Shown: piece after piece, positions 42,323-52,052 of the stretch | How the letters are laid out: the number at the start of each line of letters is the position of its first letter | How positions within the stretch are numbered: position 1 is the stretch's first letter | NCBI GenBank assembly: GCA_016718155.1 | Contig: JADKEH010000006.1 | Span: 1-64,000 of the forward strand | From: Candidatus Rhodoferax randersensis | GTDB taxonomy: Bacteria; Pseudomonadota; Gammaproteobacteria; Burkholderiales; Burkholderiaceae_C | Direction of reading: 5' to 3' | DNA length: 64,000 nucleotides | Notes under the pieces: generated by a model | Database searches by the model: none | Told to the model about the DNA's origin: nothing | The model's input: the letters and a program-made list of their open reading frames with translations, nothing else | Translations under genes and position numbers: made by a program

Positions 42323-45300
42323 ATGATCAATCGACATTGGGCAGGGTTTTCGCGCACGGCGCTCAGCGCCGCAGTGGCCATTCTGGCGGCCGCACCCGTG
42401 CTGGCACAAAACACCACGGCTGGCGTGGCCGGGCGCGTCACCGGCGCGGACGGTAGGCCAGTGGCGGGCGCCAGTGTGACGATCCTGCACCGCGAGTCCG
42501 GATCGGTGAACAAGGTGGTCTCCGATGAGCAGGGACGGTATGCCGCGCGTGGTTTGCGCGTGGGTGGCCCCTATACCGTCACGTTCAGCAAGGGTGGCGT
42601 GACGGAGACTCGTGACGATGTCTATCTGCTGCTGGCGGAAGCCACCAGCCTGGACGCGCAGATTGGCGGTGCGTCGCTGGCCAGGGTGGAGGTCACCGGC
42701 TCGGCTGCGAGCAAGTTCAACAGTGGCACCGCAGGCGCCGGTACCAGCATTGGGCGGCAGGAGCTGGATGCATTTGCGTCCATTTCCCGTGGTTTGCAGG
42801 ACTATGCCCGCCTCGATCCGCGTTTGTCGCAAACTGACAAGGACCGCGGTGAGTTCTCTGCTGCCGGCCAGAACGCGCGCTACAACGCGCTCACGATTGA
42901 TGGTGTGCGGACCAACGACCCGTTCGGGCTGGAGGGCAATGGGCTGCCCACCATCAAGCAACCAATCTCCATCGACGCCATTCAGGCGGTGCAGGTCAAT
43001 CTGTCGAACTACGATGTCACGCAGCAGGGTTACACCGGTGCCAACATCAATGCCGTCACGAAGTCGGGCACCAACGAGTTCAAGGGCAGTGTGTACTACG
43101 TGTTTCGCGATGATTCGCTCGCTGGTGACCGCTACAACCGGTTGACGGACACCTACTCGGCTCCACCGCCTGCCAAGGAGAACACCAAAGGCTTCGTCCT
43201 GGGTGGTCCCATCATCAAAGACAAGCTGTTCTTTTTCACCAGCTACGAGGAACTCAAAAGCAGCCGCAATGCGCCGACATTCGGGCCGTTGGGAAGCTCG
43301 TTGATCAACGTTGGTATCACGCCCGAGCAGATCGCCGCCGCGCGGACCGCTGCAAAGTCCAAGTACAACATCGACATCGGTGCATCGGATGTGCCAAGCA
43401 GCGTACAAACGTCCGTCAAGGACACGCTGCTCAAGCTCGACTGGAACATCAGCGACAACCATCGCGCGAATGTCCGTTACGCCAAGACCGAGCAAAGTGA
43501 CCCCTTCTTTACCAGCATCACTGCCAATATGCTGAGCCTGAGTTCCTACTGGTACACCACCAACAAGACGATCGAAACGGTAGTTGGGCAGTGGTTTGGT
43601 GATTGGACCGACAAGTTCTCAACCGAACTGAAGGTGTCCACGCGCGACTACCAGGCCGCCCCGGCTCTCAACGCCACTTTCCCGCAAGTCAATCTGGTCT
43701 ACACGACGGCGTCACCCGCTGGCACCGCGAGCGGTGACCGCACCTTGCGCTTTGGCACCGAGGAAACGCGTCAGTTCAACAATTTGCAGACCAAGACGAC
43801 CAATGCCTACCTTGCCGGCAACTGGGCGTTGGACAACCACGAGATCAAGTTTGGCGGCGACATCGAGCGCAACAAGATCGACAACGCCTTTGTGCGCCGT
43901 GCCTGGGGGGAGTACACCTTCCGCGGTGATGATCCACTTGCTTTGTTCCTGGCCGGCAATCCGACCAGCTACACGGTGCAAATTCCATTTGTCGGCCGGA
44001 CCCTGCAGGACGGTGCCGCCAGCATGAGCATGACCAACACTGGCCTGTTCGTGCAGGACACCTGGACAGTCAACAAAAACCTGACTCTGGGCGGCGGTAT
44101 CCGGCTGGACAAGATTTCCATCAGTGACCGTCCGTTGGCCAACGCAGCGGCATCGTCGGCCATGGTGGCGGGAGACCCGGCGACCAACAAGCGCCAGTCG
44201 GGTGGATTTGGTTATGACAACACGCATACACTGGACGGCGAACAGTTGGTTCAACCGCGATTCAGTTTCATCTACAACTTCGATGCGATCGAGGGACGTA
44301 AGTCTCAGGTTCGCGGTGGCGTGGGACTGTTCCAGGGCTCGGCCGCCAATGTCTGGCTGATCAATCCTTTCCAGAATACCGGTGTCGCCATTGCCGCTTA
44401 CACCTGTGCCACCACTGGCAACAACATTTGTCCGCCCGACTTGATTTTTCGCTCTGATCCGCTGAACCAGCCCGTTATCAGTGGCGTGCCTCCAGCGCCC
44501 GCAGTTGACATGATTGCGCCGGGTGTGAGCCAGCCGTCGGTCTGGAAGACCAACTTGGCGTTTGACAAGGAATTGCCGTGGTTTGGCCTGGTGGCAGGGG
44601 TGGAGTGGTTGCACACCGACGTTAAACAAGGTCTTTACTACAAGCATCTCAACCTCGGTGCGGCTACTGCCACGGCGCCCGACGGGCGCCAGATGTTCTG
44701 GAATGCAGGTGGGCGCAGCGCCGCGTGCTGGAATGGGGCGACAACACCTTTGACTACAGGCACGGCCTGTAGCGGGGCCAGTCGTCCTACCACCAGGGCA
44801 CTAAGCAATAGCGCGTATTCGAACGTGACCTTGATCGATACCAGCGGCCAGGGGTGGTGGTGACGCGGTGACCCTGTCGCTCAGCGGTGTCGCAAACCGC
44901 GACATCCGCTGGACTGCTGCGTACACTCGGACCACGGCCACTGAAGTCAGTCCGCTGACGTCCTCCACGGCCAATTCCAATTTCACCAACCGCGCGGTGT
45001 ACAACCCGAACGAAGAGGCCGCGTCGAACTCGGCCTACCTGGTGCGTGATCGGGTGAATGGCTCAATCAACTGGTCACGTGCGCTGTGGGGCGCCTATAA
45101 GACCACGGTGGGCGTGTTCTTCGAAGGTCGTACCGGAAAGCCCTATAGCTGGACGTTCAACAATGACATGAACGGCGACGGCATTTCTGGCAATGACTTG
45201 TTGTACGTGCCCAAAGCGCTGGGTTCCGGCGAAGTGCTGTTCCGCGGTCCGGACAAGTCGACCATGACCGCGACAGAAGCAGAGGCCAAATTCTGGGCAG

Positions 45301-45680
45301 TTGTCGATGGCGACAAGGCGTTGAGTGCAGCCCGCGGCGGCGTCGTGGCGCGCAATTCGGCGTTTTCCAAGTTCACCAACAGCTTTGACATGCGAATCAG
45401 CCAGGAGGTGCCAGGCTTCTTTGCCGGGCACAAGGGTGTGATCTCGCTGGACCTGCTCAATGTCGGCAACATGATCAACAAGCGTTGGGGGCATATTGAC
45501 GAGATTACATTCAGTGATCAACGAGGCGGCAACACGCGTCAATTTGTCAACTTTGCGGGCTTTGATCCGGTGACGGGCAAGGCCGTGTATGCGGTGACTG
45601 ACCCGACCGATTTCACCACCAAGCAGTTCAAGGGCGAGTCGCAGTGGGCCGCACAGGTCACCTTGAAGTACAACTTTTGA
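42323..45680 (+). pseudogene. Oar-like TonB-dependent receptor, frameshifted
   Basis: The first frame (42323-44863, 846 residues) has a signal peptide (to about residue 30, LAAAPVLAQN), a CarboxypepD-regulatory-like domain (VAGRVTGADGRPVAGASVTI), a plug with ARYNALTIDGVRTNDPFGLE and most of a beta-barrel. It stops at a TGA at 44861. The rest of the barrel continues in another frame to 45680, ending QVTLKYNF with the aromatic C-terminal residue of outer-membrane proteins. Restoring one G in the GGGG run at 44851-44854 joins them as GQGGGDAVTLSLSG. Either a genuine frameshift or a sequencing error. The intact length would be near 1118 residues. A ligand is not evident. Confidence 0.88.
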
Positions 45681-45781
45681 CGATTTCGTGGACGGTGTTG
45701 CGTGTCAACATCGCCTGCATTCTCATCAGGCCGATGCCGAGGTAGCTCAGCATCGGTTTTTGCATTGACGAGGACATCATC

Positions 45782-47458
45782 ATGAACCACCTGTTACCAA
45801 CTACTTGGCGTACCGTCGCGCTGGGTGTGACGCTTGCACTGGCCGGCTGCGCCACAGTCGAGCCGCCGGCGGCACCGCCGCGTGAACTCAGCATCTTCTC
45901 GATCAACGACTTTCACGGCCACCTGCAGGCCAAGGGGCCGGTGCCTTTGATGGCGCGTGTGCCGGATGCGTCGGGCGAACTCAAGGGCCAGCCCGCTGGC
46001 GGCGTGGCGCACCTGGCCACGGTGTTACAGGGGCTGCGCGCGCAGCGCCAGCACAGCGTGTTTGTGGCAGCGGGTGATTTGATTGGCGCGACGCCCTTGC
46101 TGTCGTCCCTGTTGAAGGACGAGCCGACGCTGGCCGCCATTGGCGAGCTGGGCCTGGTGGCCAGCGCCTTGGGCAACCACGAGCTGGATGCGGGCCTGAA
46201 GGAGTTGCAGCGCAAGACCCGTGGCGAATGCCCCACTGAGGGCTGTGCCTGGCCGGGCTTCACGGGGCCGGGCTTTCCTTATCTGGCGGCCAACATGCTC
46301 GATGCCCAGACTGGCCAGCTGATGCTGCCGTCGCATGTCATCCGTGATCTGGCGGGGCTGAAGGTGGCCTTTGTGGGCGTGGTCACGCGCGACACTCCGA
46401 TGGTGGTGATCCCCTCGGGTATTCGTGGTCTGCGTTTTGCCGACGAGGTGCAAACCCTCAATGCGCTGGTGCCCCAGCTCCGGGCCGAAGGCGCGCAAGT
46501 GCTGATTGCGGTGATGCATGAAGGCGCCTCGCACCAGGGCGCCGCAAACGACCCAAGTTACGCCTGTCCCGGCCTGCAAGGCCGGGGTGTCGACATCGCC
46601 AAGGGGCTGGACCGGGCCTATGCGATGCTGATCACCGGCCACACCCATCAGGCCTACACCTGCAAAATCAATGGTCGGCTGGTGGTGCAGGCCGGCAGCA
46701 ACGGCGGCTGGCTGACCGAAACCCGGCTCACCTTAAGCGGTCGCGGTGAACTGCTCGATGCGCAGGCGGTCAACCATGCGGTGCTGCAGGCGCAATACCA
46801 GCCCAACCCCGCTTTTGTCGCTTTGGTCCAGCGCGCGGCCGAGTTGACCGCCAGCATCCGCAACAAGCCCGTCGCCCAGATCAGTCGGGGCGCCCAGCGC
46901 AGCGTGCAGGCACCCTATGCCGACAGCACACTGGGAAACCTGATTGCCGATGCGCAGTTGGCCTACGCCAGGCGCCGTGGTCCGGCGGACGTTGCCTTCA
47001 TGAACCCCGGCGGCATTCGCGCCGATCTGACGCCAGAGCCAGGCCGCGCCGTGACCTTGGGCGACCTGTTTGCGATTCAACCCTTCTCCAACGAATTGGT
47101 GGTGATGACGCTCACCGGCGCGCAACTGCGCGATTTGTTGCAGCGCCAGTTGCCCAAGACCGACGCGCCACCCCGGCTGCTGCAGGTTTCCGGTTCACTG
47201 AGTTACCGTTGGAAGCTGCAGGATGGCCAGCCCGTTCTGGGCGATGTGAAAGTCAAGCAAGAGCCCTTGGACCTGGCGCGAAGCTACCGCGTGGTGGTCA
47301 ACAATTTCATGGCCGAGGGAGGCGACGGGCACGGCACCTTCAAACAAGGCCGCGACCGCGTCAGCCTTGGCATGGACATCGACGCCTTGAGCGAGTGGAT
47401 CGGCGAGCAGCCGCAAAGCGTGGAGCGTATCCAGAGCGGGCGCATCGTGCGCGAATGA
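45782..47458 (+). CDS. bifunctional metallophosphatase/5'-nucleotidase lipoprotein
   Basis: This 558-residue protein begins with a lipoprotein signal (LALAGC, Cys about residue 23). Its N-terminal metallophosphatase domain has SINDFHGHLQAK, AAGDLIGATPLL, ALGNHELDAGLK and LITGHTHQAYTC; the C-terminal 5'-nucleotidase domain has FMNPGGIRADLTPE and EGGDGHGTFKQG. It hydrolyses extracellular nucleotides or related phosphate esters. It lies 101 bp after the TonB-dependent receptor, which may handle the same substrates. Confidence 0.93.
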   Translation: MNHLLPTTWRTVALGVTLALAGCATVEPPAAPPRELSIFSINDFHGHLQAKGPVPLMARVPDASGELKGQPAGGVAHLATVLQGLRAQRQHSVFVAAGDLIGATPLLSSLLKDEPTLAAIGELGLVASALGNHELDAGLKELQRKTRGECPTEGCAWPGFTGPGFPYLAANMLDAQTGQLMLPSHVIRDLAGLKVAFVGVVTRDTPMVVIPSGIRGLRFADEVQTLNALVPQLRAEGAQVLIAVMHEGASHQGAANDPSYACPGLQGRGVDIAKGLDRAYAMLITGHTHQAYTCKINGRLVVQAGSNGGWLTETRLTLSGRGELLDAQAVNHAVLQAQYQPNPAFVALVQRAAELTASIRNKPVAQISRGAQRSVQAPYADSTLGNLIADAQLAYARRRGPADVAFMNPGGIRADLTPEPGRAVTLGDLFAIQPFSNELVVMTLTGAQLRDLLQRQLPKTDAPPRLLQVSGSLSYRWKLQDGQPVLGDVKVKQEPLDLARSYRVVVNNFMAEGGDGHGTFKQGRDRVSLGMDIDALSEWIGEQPQSVERIQSGRIVRE

Positions 47459-47492
47459 CGATGCACCCGTAGTGGGGGCCGCGCACGGCCGA

Positions 47493-48833
47493 TCAGGCCG
47501 GCTGGGCCGTCAGCAGTGGTGACGGCCGCTCAAACCCATGGCAAGCGAAAGCCATCTGCGGCATCTGGCCGCTGATGAGCTCGGCCATGGCTCTGCCAGA
47601 CCCGGCGCCGTGCGTCCACCCCAGGGTGCCGTGACCGGCGTTAACCCACAGTTTGCCAACCCTGGTCTTGCCGATGTAGGGGATGTTGGTGGGCGTGGCC
47701 GGGCGCAGGCCGGCCCAGTAATTGGGGTCGCCGCCCTGAGCCGCGTTACGCGTATCGGCCACGCCAGGCAGCACCATCTCGATGCGGTCTGCCAGCATCT
47801 GGCAGCGTGCGCGGGCCAGCGTGGTGTCCAGTGAAAGGTCGTAGCCACCCACCTCGATCGTGCCCGCCACGCGCAACTGGTCGCCCAGTCGGCTGATGGC
47901 GATCTTCTTCTCGTCGTCGATGCTGGAAACCAGGGGTGCGAGCTCGGGGCGCTTGAGCTTGAAGGTGGCGCTGTAGCCCTTGCCGGGATAGATGGGCAGG
48001 TCTACGCCGACCGTGCGCAGCAGGGGCGCGCTGTAGGAGCCACACGCCACCACGAAGTGATCGGCCTTCAGGCTGCGGGCCGACGCGGCGGCGGTGCCCT
48101 CCGCGTTGCGGGCTTGGACCAGAACGGATTCGATCTCGGTGCCAGTCTTCGCCAGTTTGAGGACGTCGTGCCCATACAGAAACTCGGCGCCGCGCGCCGC
48201 GCAACGTTGTGCCAGAGCCTGGGTGAACACGCGTGCGTCGCCGCTTTCGTCGCTGGCAGTGTAGGTGCCGCCGACGATGCGGTGGGCAAAGGACTTGAAG
48301 GCCGGCTCAATCCTGAGCAACTCGTCACGGCTGACCACCCTGCGCGAGACGCCGTAGCGGCGCATCAGGTTGGCGGCGTCACCGGCCGTGTCGAAGGACT
48401 TCTGGTCCGTGTAGTAGTGGGCGATGCCGTGCTGCAGGCGCTGGTAGGCAATGCCGGTGCTGCGTACCAGTTCCTTCATGGTCGCGTGGCTGTAGGCACC
48501 CAGCGCCACGAGTTGTTGCACGTTGCGTTCGAACGCAGCATCATTGCACTGGCTCAAGAACTGCAGGCACCAGCGCCACTGTTGCCAGTCCAGGCGCGGG
48601 CGAAACAGCAGCGGGGCGTCGTGCTGGAACATCCATTTCAGTGCCTTGAGGGGGGCGTCCCGGTTGGCCCAGGGCTCACAGTAGCTGACAGAAATCTGCG
48701 CCGCATTGGCAAAACTGGTCTCCATCGCGGCGTCAGGCTGACGCTCAACTACCGTGACCTGGTGCCCCTGTTCCAGCAAATGCCATGCCGTACTGATCCC
48801 GATGATGCCTGCGCCCAAAACAATGATTTTCAT
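47493..48833 (-). CDS. dadA: D-amino acid dehydrogenase
   Basis: This 446-residue flavoprotein of the DAO fold has the N-terminal FAD motif IIVLGAGIIGISTAWHLLEQ and YPGKGYSATFKL, and ends WVNAGHGTLGWTHGAGSG, a DadA signature. It oxidises D-amino acids, passing electrons to the respiratory chain at the inner membrane. A divergent ArgP-like regulator starts 77 bp away, but no alanine racemase gene (dadX) is adjacent. Confidence 0.92.
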   Translation of the reverse strand: MKIIVLGAGIIGISTAWHLLEQGHQVTVVERQPDAAMETSFANAAQISVSYCEPWANRDAPLKALKWMFQHDAPLLFRPRLDWQQWRWCLQFLSQCNDAAFERNVQQLVALGAYSHATMKELVRSTGIAYQRLQHGIAHYYTDQKSFDTAGDAANLMRRYGVSRRVVSRDELLRIEPAFKSFAHRIVGGTYTASDESGDARVFTQALAQRCAARGAEFLYGHDVLKLAKTGTEIESVLVQARNAEGTAAASARSLKADHFVVACGSYSAPLLRTVGVDLPIYPGKGYSATFKLKRPELAPLVSSIDDEKKIAISRLGDQLRVAGTIEVGGYDLSLDTTLARARCQMLADRIEMVLPGVADTRNAAQGGDPNYWAGLRPATPTNIPYIGKTRVGKLWVNAGHGTLGWTHGAGSGRAMAELISGQMPQMAFACHGFERPSPLLTAQPA

Positions 48834-48909
48834 GGGCCGCAGTATCCGGGAAGCAGCGACAAATTAGAAGTAGAATTAAATCATAGCCAAAAACATTAGG
48901 ACGACTAAT

Positions 48910-49824
48910 ATGAGCACCTTTGACCCGGATGCCCTGGAATGTCTGGCCGCCATCGTGGAGGAGGGGGGCTTTGAGCGTGCGGCGGTGCGCCTGTCGATCA
49001 CCCAGTCGGCGGTGTCGCAGCGCCTGCGTTCACTGGAGGTGCAGGTCGGCACGGTGCTGATTGTGCGCAGTCGGCCGCTCAAGCCCACGTCGGCCGGGCG
49101 CTTGCTGCTCAAACACGCGATGCAAATGCGCTTGTTGCGCGCCGATCTGGAGCGTGACCTCAAGGAGCTGGCGCCGGGCGCTAGCGCCAGCGGGGTGGAC
49201 CAGGAGCAGATATCAATTGCCATCAACGCCGACAGCATCGCCACCTGGGCTTTGCCTGCGCTCAATGGTCTTGCCCACCAGGGCCTGGCAATGGAAATCA
49301 TCACGGATGACCAGGACTTCACCCACGGCTGGTTGCGTGAGGGGCAGGTGCTGGGCTGCGTCACGACCTTGAAGCAGGCCTTGCGCGGCTGCAAGATGGT
49401 GCCTTTGGGCGCCATGTCTTATGTGGCCGTGGCCGAGCCAGCCTTTGTCGCCGCGCATTGCCCCCATGGACTGACCCAGCACAGTTTTCAGAAGGTGCCG
49501 TTTATTGCCTTCAACCGCAAGGACGACCTGCAGTCAGAGTTTGTCTGCCGCGCCTTTGGGCTCAAGCGCATATCGTTGCGTCAGATGTTTGTACCCAGCT
49601 CAGAGGGCCAAGTGCGCGCGGTGCGCTCGGGTTGGGGCGTGAGCGTGCTGCCCGAACTGCAGGTCAGAGCGAACCTGCAGGCTGGTCAATTGGTCAACAT
49701 CGCGCCCGACTTCGCCTTGCCGATTGAGTTGTACTGGCATTGCTGGAACCTCGACTCGGTGGTGCTGGACAGCCTCACCGAGGCCCTCACCAGCGCCGCC
49801 GCCCTGTCCTTGGTGCGACCCTAA
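48910..49824 (+). CDS. argP: LysR-family regulator, ArgP/LysG type
   Basis: This 304-residue LysR regulator has HTH RAAVRLSITQSAVSQRLRSL and the ArgP features MEIITDDQDFTHGWLREGQV and VLGCVTTLKQALRGCKMVPL. ArgP-type regulators usually drive an amino acid exporter (argO/lysE). Here the divergent gene is a D-amino acid dehydrogenase instead. The symbol is by motif similarity. Confidence 0.88.
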   Translation: MSTFDPDALECLAAIVEEGGFERAAVRLSITQSAVSQRLRSLEVQVGTVLIVRSRPLKPTSAGRLLLKHAMQMRLLRADLERDLKELAPGASASGVDQEQISIAINADSIATWALPALNGLAHQGLAMEIITDDQDFTHGWLREGQVLGCVTTLKQALRGCKMVPLGAMSYVAVAEPAFVAAHCPHGLTQHSFQKVPFIAFNRKDDLQSEFVCRAFGLKRISLRQMFVPSSEGQVRAVRSGWGVSVLPELQVRANLQAGQLVNIAPDFALPIELYWHCWNLDSVVLDSLTEALTSAAALSLVRP

Positions 49825-49849
49825 AAAATATCGCCGGGGCCTCAGTCCT

Positions 49850-50272
49850 TTAGCGCACCATCAAGATCGGCACGCGGCAGTGCGCCAGCACCTGGGTGGC
49901 CACCGAGCCCATGACCAGATTCATCACCGCGCCATGGCCATGCGAGCCCATTACCAGCAAATCGAACTTGCCTGACTCGGCGACTTTGGCAATCGTGGTC
50001 CCCGCGTGGCCAACCTTCCACTCGCTCTTGGCGTCGATACCATGGCGCAGCAAAAACTTGGCAACCGGGCCGATCACTTTCTCCGCTTCCTCGGAGTAGT
50101 AGGTTTCAACGATCTCCTTGCCGACTGCGGCACGCGCACGCGGTGGCAAGGTTGGTTGAACGGTCAGCACCGTATACGTGTTTGCGGTGCTGAACAGTTC
50201 GGAATGCGTCGTCAGGTAGGCGAGCATCTTCTTTGTGTACGGACTGCCATCGACTGCAACAAGGATTTTCAT
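49850..50272 (-). CDS. universal stress protein (UspA family)
   Basis: This 140-residue protein has the fold of the ATP-binding Usp type: MKILVAVDGSPYTKKMLAYL at the start and LLVMGSHGHGAVMNLVMGSV ending HCRVPILMVR. The GSHG-9-GS pattern supports ATP binding. It is convergent with the ArgP-like gene. Confidence 0.92.
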   Translation of the reverse strand: MKILVAVDGSPYTKKMLAYLTTHSELFSTANTYTVLTVQPTLPPRARAAVGKEIVETYYSEEAEKVIGPVAKFLLRHGIDAKSEWKVGHAGTTIAKVAESGKFDLLVMGSHGHGAVMNLVMGSVATQVLAHCRVPILMVR

Positions 50273-50367
50273 GGAGCGTCACCATTCAAAAATTGCAGTG
50301 TACCCAAGCTGCCGCGCCCTGTGGTGCGCGGTGCCCGCGCGTGGCGCTGATCAGATGACCGACACAG

Positions 50368-51324
50368 TCAACTGGCAAAGGCGGCGCTTGCCACGTCAAA
50401 AATTGTTTTGCGAAGCCACTGGTGGGCACTTTGGTGTTGCGAGCGGCTGTGCCAGAGCGTGTCAATGTGCATGGACGCCACTTCAAACGGCAGCACGCGC
50501 AGCACCAGTTGATCCGCGATGCCGGTTACGCTGGCAAAGTGACGGGGCAGCACCGTCAGCAGGTTGGAACTGGCCACGACCTGGCCGGCCGTGAAGAACT
50601 GGTTGACGGTAATCACAACGTGTCGGCTGCGCCCGAGTGCGGCCAGCGCCTCGTCGACAAAGCCGTACGGACGCCCCGAGAAGCTCACCAGCAGGTGCCG
50701 GGCGGCGCAATATCGGTCCAGTGTCAGCGCGCCGCTGGCAAGCGGATGGTCGCACCGCATGGCGCAAACGTACTGACCGCTGTACAGGCGCTGGTGGGCA
50801 AAAGCCACCATCTCGGCCTGCTCGGCGCGGGCCGTCAGGTCGGCCATCACGGCCGGGAAGTAGCCGACGGCCAGGTCCGCCTGTTCGCCGTCCAGCAGGC
50901 GTCGTGGGTCGCGCGTGGTCAGCGGCACCACCCGCACCGACACGCCTGGCGCATCGCGGTCCATCACCGCGATCAGACCTGGCATCAGCACTGCCGCGGT
51001 GGCGTCGGCCATGGTCAGGACAAAGGTGGTCTTGGCCTGGGCTGGTTCGAACACGCTGGGCGCCAGGGACGACTGCAATTGGCGCAGGGCGTCCCGCACG
51101 GATGGCCACAGCGCAAGCGCGCGCGGCGTGGGGGCCACGCCCTGCCCGCTGCGCTGCAGCAGGTCGTCGCCCAGGGTTTGCCGCAGGCGGCGCAAGGCGT
51201 TGCTGACAGCAGGCTGGGTTAACGACAGGTTGTGCGCGGCGCGCGTCAGGCTTCGCTCGGCCATGACTTCGTCGAACACGCGCAGCAGGTTGAGGTCAAG
51301 GGTGCGGAAGTTGATGGTGTGCAT
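50368..51324 (-). CDS. LysR-family transcriptional regulator
   Basis: This 318-residue regulator has the N-terminal HTH TRAAHNLSLTQPAVSNALRR and a substrate-binding domain with PGVSVRVVPLTTRDPRRLLD and VLPRHFASVTGIADQLVLRV. It resembles the NodD/NahR/LeuO group. It is divergent from the membrane protein at 51449 across a palindrome typical of LysR operators, so it probably controls that gene. The effector is unknown. Confidence 0.9.
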   Translation of the reverse strand: MHTINFRTLDLNLLRVFDEVMAERSLTRAAHNLSLTQPAVSNALRRLRQTLGDDLLQRSGQGVAPTPRALALWPSVRDALRQLQSSLAPSVFEPAQAKTTFVLTMADATAAVLMPGLIAVMDRDAPGVSVRVVPLTTRDPRRLLDGEQADLAVGYFPAVMADLTARAEQAEMVAFAHQRLYSGQYVCAMRCDHPLASGALTLDRYCAARHLLVSFSGRPYGFVDEALAALGRSRHVVITVNQFFTAGQVVASSNLLTVLPRHFASVTGIADQLVLRVLPFEVASMHIDTLWHSRSQHQSAHQWLRKTIFDVASAAFAS

Positions 51325-51378
51325 GGACTAATTCATCACTACTGTGAATAACTATCATCATAAATATAAAGTTGAACA

Positions 51379-51400
51379 ATATTAGCGTTAACCCTAATAT
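51379..51400 (+). promoter_or_regulatory. LysR-type operator palindrome
   Basis: ATATTAG-8 bp-CTAATAT is a perfect 7-base inverted repeat of T-N11-A type in the 124 bp gap between the LysR gene and the divergent membrane protein gene. Confidence 0.65.
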
Positions 51401-51448
51401 CGCACCATTCGGCCAAACGCCGCCTGTACCAAAGAAAAGGACCACACC

Positions 51449-51985
51449 ATGGCCAGCTCGATCACTTCCACGCCCTACGCCGCTGCGCAGGCCACTGCCG
51501 CTGCCGGCGCCCAGCGCGGCGCCAGAAAACCATTTGGCGTGCGTTATGACGCCGCGAAGGGCCTGAGCGCGATGCTGCTGGCTGCCATGGTTTCGGCCTT
51601 GGTCGTGGTTGCAGACCAACTGATTGACACCTGGGCTGATGGCCATCTGCTGGCCGCCTGGGTGGCGCTATGGGCGGTCGGATTCGGGGCGTTGGCTATC
51701 TTCGGTGGCGCTGCGCGCAAGCTGGCCATCGCGGCTGTCGACGCACTGGACGCTTGGTCTCGGCGGGTCGCCCAAACGCGCGCCGATGAGCGCCTGTGGG
51801 CCATCGCCCAAACCGATCCGCGAGTGATGGCAGACCTGCAGATGGTGCTCCAGCGTGACGAGGAGGAAGCCAGCTCAACGGCAGGCCAGGGCAGCGTGAG
51901 CCGACCGGCCCAAAGGCTTGGCGCTGCTGCCCCAAGCGCGAAGCGGCTGGTACCCAACAGCTACAAGTACCTGCCCTACATCTGA
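51449..51985 (+). CDS. hypothetical membrane protein, probable LysR target
   Basis: This 178-residue protein has an Ala-rich N-terminus, two membrane helices (about residues 40-60, AMLLAAMVSALVVVADQLI, and 68-92, WVALWAVGFGALAIFGGAAR) and a cytoplasmic helical tail ending VPNSYKYLPYI. I do not recognise the family. It is divergent from a LysR gene and followed by a strong terminator. Confidence 0.72.
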   Translation: MASSITSTPYAAAQATAAAGAQRGARKPFGVRYDAAKGLSAMLLAAMVSALVVVADQLIDTWADGHLLAAWVALWAVGFGALAIFGGAARKLAIAAVDALDAWSRRVAQTRADERLWAIAQTDPRVMADLQMVLQRDEEEASSTAGQGSVSRPAQRLGAAAPSAKRLVPNSYKYLPYI

Positions 51986-52006
51986 AACCGGCCGCCCGCA
52001 ATAGAA

Positions 52007-52030
52007 AAAAGCCACCTGCGGGTGGCTTTT
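52007..52030. terminator. bidirectional rho-independent terminator
   Basis: AAAAGCCACC-TGCG-GGTGGCTTTT is a perfect 10-base stem with a four-base loop, T-rich in both directions. It separates the plus-strand gene ending at 51985 from the convergent pckG ending at 52053, so it can serve both. Confidence 0.93.
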
Positions 52031-52052
52031 CTTCGATCTGGCTGAATCGGAC

